Assembly (NCBI GenBank): GCA_913061145.1
Contig: CAJXUQ010000006.1
Coordinates: 100,276-164,275, forward strand
Source of the DNA: an uncultured Haliea sp.
GTDB taxonomy: Bacteria; Pseudomonadota; Gammaproteobacteria; Pseudomonadales; Halieaceae
Reading direction: 5' to 3'
DNA length: 64,000 bases
The position numbers were made by a program, and so were the translations under genes. This document shows, one piece after another, positions 27,188 to 36,342 of this stretch. A model generated the notes under the pieces. The model made no database searches and was not told the DNA's origin. It saw only the letters and a program-made list of their open reading frames with translations. Each line of letters begins with the position of its first letter. The first letter of the stretch is position 1.

Positions 27188-28390
27188 CTACCGGGCGGTA
27201 ATGGCGCGCAGAATGTCCAGTGTGGCATCGCGCTCAAGCAGTTTCGGCACCGGATAGCCCTCACATTCTTTCAAGGCGAGGTCCGCCAGATACCCGTAGT
27301 CCTCAGGACGAATACGGTCGGACGTTTCACCAATGCCGACGTCGGCGCGCAGCTGCACCACCGCATCGATAAACTGGCCTGCGAGCCGGTCAGGCGTCTG
27401 CCCTGGCTCCCCCACACCGGCGAGCACGGCGAGTTCCGCGAGTTCGTTGACCGATTCCCGGCGACAGAAATTCAGCACATGCGGCAACACCAGTGAGTTG
27501 GCAAGACCATGGGGAATGCCGTATTTGCCGCCGATCTGGTGTGCAATCGCGTGTACATTGCCCACGTTCACCTGGTTGATGGCGATGCCCGCATAGTACG
27601 CGGCAAGTGCCATGGCATCCCGCGCTTCGCGGTCGCTGCCATCGGCCACAGCGTCGCGCAGATGGGCAAAGATCAGCTGCACCGCCATGCTTGCATGTTG
27701 CTTGCGCGTTCCCCGGTCCCACACACAAATGTAGGCTTCGATGGCATGCGTCAGCGCGTCCATGCCGGTTGCGGCGGTGATCGGCGACGGCATGCCCAGC
27801 ATCAGGTCGGAGTCGAGGGCGACCGCCGCCGGCAGCAAAGTGGCTCCTGAAATAACCCCTTTCTCATGGGTGACCGTGTCGGAGATGACTGCGCCCATGG
27901 TTGCCTCTGAGCCCGTGCCCGACGTGGTGGGAATGGCGTACAGCGCGGGCACCTCGTGTTTGACCTTGCCGAAACCCACCCAGGTCTTCGGATCCTCGTC
28001 ACTGGTGGCGGATGCGGCGATGATCTTGGCTGCATCAATCGATGAACCGCCACCAATGGCCAGTACCGCGTCGCAACCGTGCTCCAGCATCAACGCCTTG
28101 CCTGCGGCCACCTGGGCGTAGGTCGGGTTGGGTTCGACGCCGTCATACACCACAGTCGGCAGGGCCGCCTCAGCGAGCGCTGCCGTCGCCTGGTCGACAA
28201 TGCCCAGTTCGCGCAGCGGCTTGTCCGTCACAATCAGCAGTTTACGCACGCCGCTGCGGGCGATATGCCGACACAGCTGCGCTGCGCTGCCCCCACCCAG
28301 ATAGACCATGTACGCCGGCGAGGGCCCGAGTCCCGCGAGGGTCTTCATCAAAAGCAGGGTAATGGTGTGTTTGATCTTGCGCAGCGACAT
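27188..28390 (-). CDS. Iron-containing alcohol dehydrogenase
   Basis: 400 residues from the ATG at 28390 (CCGGAG upstream). Group III alcohol dehydrogenase: NAD site AIGGGSSIDAAK near residue 105, then IPTTSGTGSE, and the metal-binding residues in TGMDALTHAIEAYI, GNVHAIAHQIG and YGIPHGLANS. It oxidises or reduces alcohols and aldehydes using NAD and Fe2+. The neighbouring esterases and MBL hydrolase suggest it handles an alcohol released from an ester, but that is inference. The upstream region runs into the diguanylate cyclase gene on the same strand. Confidence 0.9.
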   Translation of the reverse strand: MSLRKIKHTITLLLMKTLAGLGPSPAYMVYLGGGSAAQLCRHIARSGVRKLLIVTDKPLRELGIVDQATAALAEAALPTVVYDGVEPNPTYAQVAAGKALMLEHGCDAVLAIGGGSSIDAAKIIAASATSDEDPKTWVGFGKVKHEVPALYAIPTTSGTGSEATMGAVISDTVTHEKGVISGATLLPAAVALDSDLMLGMPSPITAATGMDALTHAIEAYICVWDRGTRKQHASMAVQLIFAHLRDAVADGSDREARDAMALAAYYAGIAINQVNVGNVHAIAHQIGGKYGIPHGLANSLVLPHVLNFCRRESVNELAELAVLAGVGEPGQTPDRLAGQFIDAVVQLRADVGIGETSDRIRPEDYGYLADLALKECEGYPVPKLLERDATLDILRAITAR

Positions 28391-28457
28391 TCTGAACTCC
28401 GGAGTAGTGTGCGTTGTACTTATAAGGGGGAGGACTCGGCACCTGATTATGGTCAAG

Positions 28458-29645
28458 TCAGCCGTGAGATACCATACCGACAAGGTGTCGATTGCCGGCC
28501 ACCCGCACCGTATCACGCCCGGAGGCCTTGGCATCGTACAGGGCCTGGTCTGCGCGCAGCAGCAGATCCTCCTTGTCGTCTTCGATGTGGAACTCGGCAA
28601 TGCCGAAGCTTGCGGTGATCACAATCATCTGGCCGCGCTCCAGCAGTGGTCTGTCCAGCAGTGTCTGTCGCACACGAGCGACCATACGACCGGCATCCTC
28701 AGCACTGGAATCGCCCATCATGACGGCGAACTCCTCACCGCCGATACGTCCGATGGCATCTTCACTGCGCACGCACTCGCGCAGAATCTGCGTGAAATGG
28801 GCCAGTGCCCGATCACCCACGGCGTGTCCGTACCGGTCATTGATGCGCTTGAAGAAATCAATGTCCGCCAGCACAACGGCCAACGGGCGCTTGTAACGAC
28901 GTGCGCTGGACATCAGCAGGTCAGCAGCGATCAGGAAACCGCGTCGGTTCGACACCTGGGTGAGCTGGTCGGTAATCGCCTGCAGCCGCAGGCGATTGGA
29001 GAGGTCGGTGGCAAGCAGAAATATCACGGTCACGCCCATTGCCACGAAGAAGGTGGGCATCAGGGCGAAGTTGACGAGGTTGTAGGTGTCGCGCAGCGCT
29101 GCCGGCGCCTCGATGCCGAACTGCAGGGCAATGCCGGTGGCCAGCCCCTGGGCCAGTCCGAACAGCAGGTGAACACCCGCCGCAACGCGCTGGGCCAGCC
29201 GCGGCTGTGGACCGTGGCGCAACAGAACCCAGGCGATATGCAGGAAGGCCACGCAGGCGAGCCCAGGGCCCAGGGCGACCCGCACGTCGTCGCGTTTCAA
29301 TAGCACGGTAAACAGGATCTGCAGCAGTGCCACGACCAAGACAACGGCGGCCAGCAGCCGAGCGGGCGTGGGCAGGCCCAGACGCACACGATGGCCCAGC
29401 GCCGCCGTGACCACCAAGAGACAGGACACCACGCTCACCAACACCCACCACCACTCATAGGATGGGAACAGGTCACGGGTGAGATTCAGGCCATATTGAA
29501 TCGCCGCGAGCAGAAACGCGCCACTCCAGATCAGTGCGTGCCGCGGCCGCTCAAACAGGCGCCAGCCCAGGAAGCAGGCGCCAGCAAACACCAGGCTGAC
29601 GACCACCAGGGTCAACTGCAGAGCCTGGACTGCACTCAAGGCCAC
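28458..29645 (-). CDS. Membrane-bound diguanylate cyclase (GGDEF domain)
   Basis: 395 residues from a GTG at 29645, with GGGAG upstream. Residues 1 to about 215 form six or seven hydrophobic segments without a recognisable sensor fold. The GGDEF domain starts near residue 225 (LTQVSNRRGFL) and has the active-site motif GGEEF. RSED lies five residues before it and is an intact inhibitory (I-site) RXXD. The enzyme makes cyclic di-GMP from two GTP. No EAL domain is attached, so it should be purely synthetic and product-inhibited. It is 67 bases upstream of the alcohol dehydrogenase gene on the same strand. Confidence 0.92.
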   Translation of the reverse strand: MALSAVQALQLTLVVVSLVFAGACFLGWRLFERPRHALIWSGAFLLAAIQYGLNLTRDLFPSYEWWWVLVSVVSCLLVVTAALGHRVRLGLPTPARLLAAVVLVVALLQILFTVLLKRDDVRVALGPGLACVAFLHIAWVLLRHGPQPRLAQRVAAGVHLLFGLAQGLATGIALQFGIEAPAALRDTYNLVNFALMPTFFVAMGVTVIFLLATDLSNRLRLQAITDQLTQVSNRRGFLIAADLLMSSARRYKRPLAVVLADIDFFKRINDRYGHAVGDRALAHFTQILRECVRSEDAIGRIGGEEFAVMMGDSSAEDAGRMVARVRQTLLDRPLLERGQMIVITASFGIAEFHIEDDKEDLLLRADQALYDAKASGRDTVRVAGNRHLVGMVSHG

Positions 29646-29782
29646 TGTGACAACTCCCTGTCCTGCGCGCTAAACGCCCATGATTACCCGTCCGGGACCA
29701 GCGCGCAAGCCGCTCAACGAGGGCCCCTCCTGCGCTGCCGTCTGCCGAAATTGGCGCGCCTCGCCCATGGCGCCACAGGTGA

Positions 29783-29797
29783 ATCGATTAAATCGAT
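29783..29797. promoter_or_regulatory. ATCGAT-TAA-ATCGAT repeat upstream of katG
   Basis: Two ATCGAT hexamers, each self-complementary, separated by TAA, lie about 120 bases before the katG start in the 270-bp spacer between katG and the divergent diguanylate cyclase gene. The arrangement is typical of a dimeric repressor or activator site. It does not match the OxyR or Fur consensus I know. A T-rich tract and AAGTAT follow (29808-29822), compatible with a promoter. Nothing else was recognised in this spacer. Confidence 0.4.
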
Positions 29798-29891
29798 CAG
29801 TTCTTCCATTTTTTTTAAGTATGCCAATAGGCCTCCCCCGCGGTATGGTGTCCGTTCGGATGTTGCTACCTGCAGCATTCGCCACGTCTGA

Positions 29892-32129
<2,238 letters not shown>

Positions 32130-32154
32130 TCGCGCGGATTAGCCGCGGTAACCC

Positions 32155-32189
32155 ATGGCCAGCCCTTTGCGGGGCTGGCCATTTTTTTT
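32155..32189 (+). terminator. Rho-independent terminator of katG
   Basis: Arms ATGGCCAGCCC (32155-32165) and GGGCTGGCCAT (32172-32182) pair perfectly over 11 bp with a 6-base loop, followed at once by a run of T (32182-32189). It lies 26 bases after the katG stop. On the opposite strand no T-run follows the stem, so it serves katG only. Confidence 0.92.
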
Positions 32190-32206
32190 GCCTGTGATGC
32201 GGTCGC

Positions 32207-32989
32207 TCAGGTGCGCAGTGGCCCACCCTGGGTGCCCTTCCAGCGGGAACCGGAAATGGTATCCGTGAAGGGTTTGAAGGCTTCGGGGTCGAGCTTGCCT
32301 GCCAGCTTGATCTCCCGCCCGAGGAAAGTCGGCCACCACAGGTGCGCCGAGATCTGCTCACGCAGTGGCAGGCGGCTCGCGAGCGGATCCCAGGGGCTGT
32401 CGTGCAGCACCAGCTCGCCGTCCACGCGCTCCTTCCAGGCGCAGCCGTAGCGGCTCAGCACATGGACCACATGCGGCGGGAAGTCATAGCCGTGGGCCGC
32501 GTCCGGCATCACACCGACTGCCAGGGAAAACTTGACCCACCACTCGTGCATGTCGAATTCCGCCTGCGGCTCGTTCTCTCCACTCGCCGTGCCGCGAAAC
32601 TCGACAAATGTGTAGCCCTGGTGCGTGCAGCGTGCACGCACGGCGGACCCCAGCCGATAGTAGTCAGTCTCGCAGGGATACTTGGGCTGCCCATTGTGGT
32701 CGCGGCTGATAAAAATCGCCGATTCCTGATCAATCCCGTAGCCCAACGCGTACTCGCCCGCGATACCGTTATAGTCGGCATTCACCGTTTGCAGGATGCC
32801 GTACTCGGGCTCATCCGGCACTGGCACGTTGTAGATCGTCAGGTTGACGTAGGGATCAGCCCCGGGCGTGATCCCCGGGGGCAGCACGGCGGCGATGGCC
32901 TCCGGGTCCGTGCGGTAGACAATCTTGAGCATCGGCCAATTGGCGATATCGCCCGTATTGCCCTGTGGGGCAGCTGTTGCTGTAGACAT
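32207..32989 (-). CDS. Acetoacetate decarboxylase family protein
   Basis: 260 residues, start with GGAAG ribosome site. The pattern PPGITPGADPYVNLTIYNVP and the active-site region GQPKYPCETD match the acetoacetate decarboxylase fold. The Schiff-base lysine is kept (K in QPK), but the second lysine that lowers its pKa in the classical enzyme is replaced by tyrosine, so decarboxylase activity is not assured. Other members act as hydratases, aldolases or cyclases on ring-cleavage products. It is the last gene of the amidohydrolase-Rieske-SDR operon, 43 bases after the SDR. Confidence 0.82.
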   Translation of the reverse strand: MSTATAAPQGNTGDIANWPMLKIVYRTDPEAIAAVLPPGITPGADPYVNLTIYNVPVPDEPEYGILQTVNADYNGIAGEYALGYGIDQESAIFISRDHNGQPKYPCETDYYRLGSAVRARCTHQGYTFVEFRGTASGENEPQAEFDMHEWWVKFSLAVGVMPDAAHGYDFPPHVVHVLSRYGCAWKERVDGELVLHDSPWDPLASRLPLREQISAHLWWPTFLGREIKLAGKLDPEAFKPFTDTISGSRWKGTQGGPLRT

Positions 32990-33032
32990 CGTTTATCTTC
33001 CTTATTGTGGTTATCACAGTCCTGAAGCGTGT

Positions 33033-33914
33033 TCAGCCACCCACCATGGCGGGCACCGGCGTCGTGCGGTTCAGGATCATCTCGGCCCGGGCCCGGATCT
33101 TCTCATCGGTTTCCGGGGTTGTTGCCAGTAGCCAGAAGGCATCCTGCTCCAGGCCGGCCACCGCCATTGCCGCCACCTCATCGGGGTGCGTGGTCTGCAG
33201 CTCAATGCCGTATTCCGCCGCCATGCGCTTCATGTCCTCCACCGAACTGATGCCGGAGGCGTTGCCTTCAACCTCTTTTTTCAAGGCCTCCGGGCGCACC
33301 CGCCCTGAGTTGAACAAGCCCGTCTCCACCACGTGCGGGCCCGGGAACAGGGCGCTGACCTTGACCGGGCTCTGCGCCGCCTGCACCTGATAGTGCAGGT
33401 TTTCGGTGATGGCGTGCACGGCAGCCTTGCTGGCGGTGTAGATGGGCGCGTCCGGGAACACCAGCAGTGCGCCGTTACCGGAGCCTGTGACCACGAAGTG
33501 CGCGGGCGCGTTGGCGGCGATCAGTCGCGGCATGAAGACACGAATGGAGTTGATGACGCCCCAGATATTGACGTTGAAGCACCACTGCCAGTCTTTTTCC
33601 GAATAGTCCCACATGGCGCCGGATTCGCCTGCGCCAATACCCGCGTTGGCGAACACCAGCTGCACACCACCAAAGTGCTCACTGGCGACATTGGCAAGGC
33701 TCTCCAGACTGGCCACGCTGGTGACATCGCAGTGCGCGACCCGGGCTTCAATGCCCTCGGCGGCGAGGGCCTGGTCGATATCCTGCATGGCCGCTTCATC
33801 CACGTCGCCGACCACAATCCGCGCACCGCGACGGCCAAGGGCGAAGGCCAGTGACCGGCCTACACCGCTTGCGCCGCCGGTAATGACGGCAACCTTACCT
33901 GTAAAGTCCTGCAT
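33033..33914 (-). CDS. Short-chain dehydrogenase/reductase
   Basis: 293 residues. Classical SDR: NAD(P) site TGGASGVGRSLA, NAG motif FANAGIGAG, the catalytic tyrosine and lysine in YTASKAA near residue 160. D38 in VVGDVDEA at the end of the second strand suggests NAD rather than NADP. Its ATG begins one base after the Rieske oxygenase stop, so the two are translated together. In the operon it probably oxidises a dihydrodiol or hydroxy product of the oxygenase, which is inference. Confidence 0.88.
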   Translation of the reverse strand: MQDFTGKVAVITGGASGVGRSLAFALGRRGARIVVGDVDEAAMQDIDQALAAEGIEARVAHCDVTSVASLESLANVASEHFGGVQLVFANAGIGAGESGAMWDYSEKDWQWCFNVNIWGVINSIRVFMPRLIAANAPAHFVVTGSGNGALLVFPDAPIYTASKAAVHAITENLHYQVQAAQSPVKVSALFPGPHVVETGLFNSGRVRPEALKKEVEGNASGISSVEDMKRMAAEYGIELQTTHPDEVAAMAVAGLEQDAFWLLATTPETDEKIRARAEMILNRTTPVPAMVGG

Positions 33915-33915
33915 A

Positions 33916-34881
33916 TCAGCTTATGTCCTCAGCGTTGATATAAAACTGGCGCACCCACTTGCGGTACAGCACCAGGGTTTTGTCCTCTCGACAGAAGACC
34001 GGCTTGTGCTTGTGCACCTTGTTCGCCCAGATCGGGTAGTCGTCCTGGATACCCGCGATGATGCCTTTCATCACATCGTCCCCGGCCAGGTCCTCGATCT
34101 CCCGACGCACAGTGAGTGTCCAGCGCAGCAGTGTGGTGTGGCGGTCGATCGGCTGGGCGCTGTTATACACCACCATTTCCGCATTCGGGCCATAGCTGGT
34201 GCGCACAACGGCGAGGCCGGGGTTGAGCACCATGGCGTGCAGCTGGCTGGGAAACTGCGACTGGCTGGAATCCGAGCGCAGGTGCAGGGTGCGTCCATCC
34301 TCGTCCACGGTCACCTCCGACGGTGGCACATCGGGCTGCTTGTGCACGTAGCGGAAGTGCACCGGGTCGCAGGAGTTCTCCGCGATATCCTGAATGTGGG
34401 CGGGCACTTCGAATTCCGCGTAGCGCGGCGCCGTCCAGTGTTCGTCACCCAGCTCTGCCAGCTTGGGCAGGGGCCATTTTGGCGCCAGATTCTGCGGGTG
34501 GAACCAGATGTACACCTCGCCATTGCCCTCCTCGGTGTGCCAGGTGCGGATCCGTGCCCGCTCGGGTATCTCGTCACAGTAGGGGATCTCGACACAGGTG
34601 CCCTGCGTGTCGAACCGCCAGCCGTGGAAGGGACAGCGCAGGGATTCGCCGACAACCCGCCCCTCGACACCCAGGTGCGCACCGAGGTGCGGGCAAAAGG
34701 CATCCTGCAGCACGGCCTGGCCGGAGCGCGTGCGATAGAGCGCGAACTCACGGTCAAAGGCGTGCACACGCTTTACCTCGCCGACCTGCAACTCGTGGCT
34801 GCGGGCCACGGAGTACCAGCCCATCGGGAACTCCGGTGTGGTATTGGTCTTGGACTCGCAGGCTTCGACAATTCTGGTCAT
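33916..34881 (-). CDS. Rieske non-heme iron oxygenase, KshA-like
   Basis: 321 residues from the ATG at 34881. The Rieske [2Fe-2S] site is C63-P-H65 and C83-P-F-H86 with 17 residues between. The mononuclear iron site follows in ENSCDPVHFRYVH, with D172, H175 and H180. The single-subunit layout and short C-terminal domain resemble the KshA/VanA-like group that hydroxylates steroids or methoxy/aromatic compounds. A separate reductase is required and none is encoded in the window. Its ATG overlaps the amidohydrolase stop by ATGA (34878-34881). Confidence 0.9.
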   Translation of the reverse strand: MTRIVEACESKTNTTPEFPMGWYSVARSHELQVGEVKRVHAFDREFALYRTRSGQAVLQDAFCPHLGAHLGVEGRVVGESLRCPFHGWRFDTQGTCVEIPYCDEIPERARIRTWHTEEGNGEVYIWFHPQNLAPKWPLPKLAELGDEHWTAPRYAEFEVPAHIQDIAENSCDPVHFRYVHKQPDVPPSEVTVDEDGRTLHLRSDSSQSQFPSQLHAMVLNPGLAVVRTSYGPNAEMVVYNSAQPIDRHTTLLRWTLTVRREIEDLAGDDVMKGIIAGIQDDYPIWANKVHKHKPVFCREDKTLVLYRKWVRQFYINAEDIS

Positions 34882-36110
34882 GCGGCTTCTCCTGTGGCAT
34901 GGAAGATAGCGCTGCTGGGGCCGATCTTGTCGGCGACGGCCTGCAAGCGGTTGCGGTCCAGGCCGTACCAGGCAATCGCATTCTCGCCGAGAATCTTGCG
35001 CCCATCGGCCTCGGGAATGCCGGCGAAGGTCTCCAGGTAATACTGCTGGGTGTTGGGCCAGGTACCCTCGGGGTGCGGGTAGTCGCTGCCCCACATCATC
35101 TTGTCCACGCCCAGCACGCCGCGCAGCTCGATGTCCCTGCGCGGCACACAGGAGGCACCCACCGCGATGTTGCGCTGGAAGTACTCACCCGGCGACATCG
35201 ACAGGTGGCTGCGGAAATCGCCCAGTTTGGCCGAGAACTGCACATCAAAGTAATTGTGGTCCAGCAGGCGCAGCCACGGCGGCAGCATGAACACGGTGCC
35301 GCCCTCTGTCATCACCGCCTTGAGACGCGGGAACCGCTCGAATACGCCGCCCCAGATCATGAAGGTCAGGGGACGGTAGAGCCACCACATCACCTCGGAG
35401 ACATAGATACCCATGGCGCCGGGGAGCTGGTCGCTGAGATCTTCTGCCGGCCACTGCTTGCCGAAGTATTCGGGCTGCGGCGCGGGCCCTGAGTGGAAGT
35501 GGATGATCACACCCAGGTCCTGGCAGACCTCCCAGAATGGGTCGTACTTGACGTGATGATAGGGGTCATTGTCGCCCCAGAGTGTTGGAATCATCACCGA
35601 CTTGAGGCCGTTGTCGACGCACCAGCGCACGGCCTCAACCGCCTGCTGTACATCCCACAACAGGGGAATCGAGGCCACGCCGATGTGGCGCGCAGGATCG
35701 TTGGCGCAGAACTCCGCCAGCCAGCGGTTGTGGGCCATGGCACCGGCCCACTGCAGTTCCGGCACGGCGTCACGGGGCGACAGTCCCAGCCCCGCGCCGA
35801 AAGGCGGGGTGTTCATCTCGGTGATGCCATCGGGAAAAATCACTTCAGCGGCAATACCGTCGCTGGCGAGCATTTTGATGCGCTCATCGTAGCTCCAGGC
35901 ACCCGTCAGCTGCTGCTGGATCGGCGCGCGCCAGGCATCGTTGATTTCCTTGATCAGGAAGCTCTGCTCGGCCTTCTGTGTCATCTCCATCTGCACCGGT
36001 ACCGCCACATCCATGATGTCGTGGTACTTGGATTCCACATAGGGCTTGTAATCGGTGATATGGAGGCCTGCGTGGCAGTCGGACGACACCACAATCAATT
36101 TATCGGACAT
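34878..36110 (-). CDS. Amidohydrolase_2 family protein with altered metal motif
   Basis: 410 residues, first gene of the operon, start with GAGAGAGAAGG upstream. TIM-barrel metal-dependent hydrolase: later ligand positions appear in IIHFHSGPAPQ (about residue 208) and GSDYPHPEGTWP (about residue 345). The N-terminal motif is D11-C-H13-A-G-L-H17, so the usual second histidine of HXH is glycine, and only H13 and possibly H17 could bind metal. Relatives include decarboxylases of ring-cleavage acids and hydrolases of aromatic products. Joined to a Rieske oxygenase, an SDR and an Adc-like gene, it probably handles a ring or acid intermediate. Confidence 0.83.
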   Translation of the reverse strand: MSDKLIVVSSDCHAGLHITDYKPYVESKYHDIMDVAVPVQMEMTQKAEQSFLIKEINDAWRAPIQQQLTGAWSYDERIKMLASDGIAAEVIFPDGITEMNTPPFGAGLGLSPRDAVPELQWAGAMAHNRWLAEFCANDPARHIGVASIPLLWDVQQAVEAVRWCVDNGLKSVMIPTLWGDNDPYHHVKYDPFWEVCQDLGVIIHFHSGPAPQPEYFGKQWPAEDLSDQLPGAMGIYVSEVMWWLYRPLTFMIWGGVFERFPRLKAVMTEGGTVFMLPPWLRLLDHNYFDVQFSAKLGDFRSHLSMSPGEYFQRNIAVGASCVPRRDIELRGVLGVDKMMWGSDYPHPEGTWPNTQQYYLETFAGIPEADGRKILGENAIAWYGLDRNRLQAVADKIGPSSAIFHATGEAA

Positions 36111-36170
36111 GACCTTCTCTCTCTGCGGTTGGCACTGAATTATCGGTTAGGGTCTGGCGCTGCACAAAAA

Positions 36171-36215
36171 TTGCACACGTGTGTACAAATTAGAGCAATG
36201 TTTTTGTAAAAGCAA
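36171..36215 (-). promoter_or_regulatory. Promoter and candidate operator of the Rieske operon
   Basis: On the minus strand TTGCTT (36210-36215) and TAATTT (36187-36192) are 17 bases apart, a good sigma70 layout, about 75 bases before the amidohydrolase start. Immediately downstream, at the expected start site, CACACGTGTG (36174-36183) is a perfect 10-bp palindrome inside TTG...CAA flanks (36171-36188). A second TGCACA lies at 36161-36166. This position is typical of a repressor operator (TetR or GntR type), but no regulator gene is adjacent. Confidence 0.6.
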
Positions 36216-36342
36216 CAAATCCACCGCTTTTCATGGGCAGGATCAGGACAGCGCAGGGGCGCCTGCAGCCCACGTTGCAGGGGCGGATTCCTGCGCCGCG
36301 TTTGCCGCTATACTGCGACGGAGCCCTGCCGGAAACCAGGAT

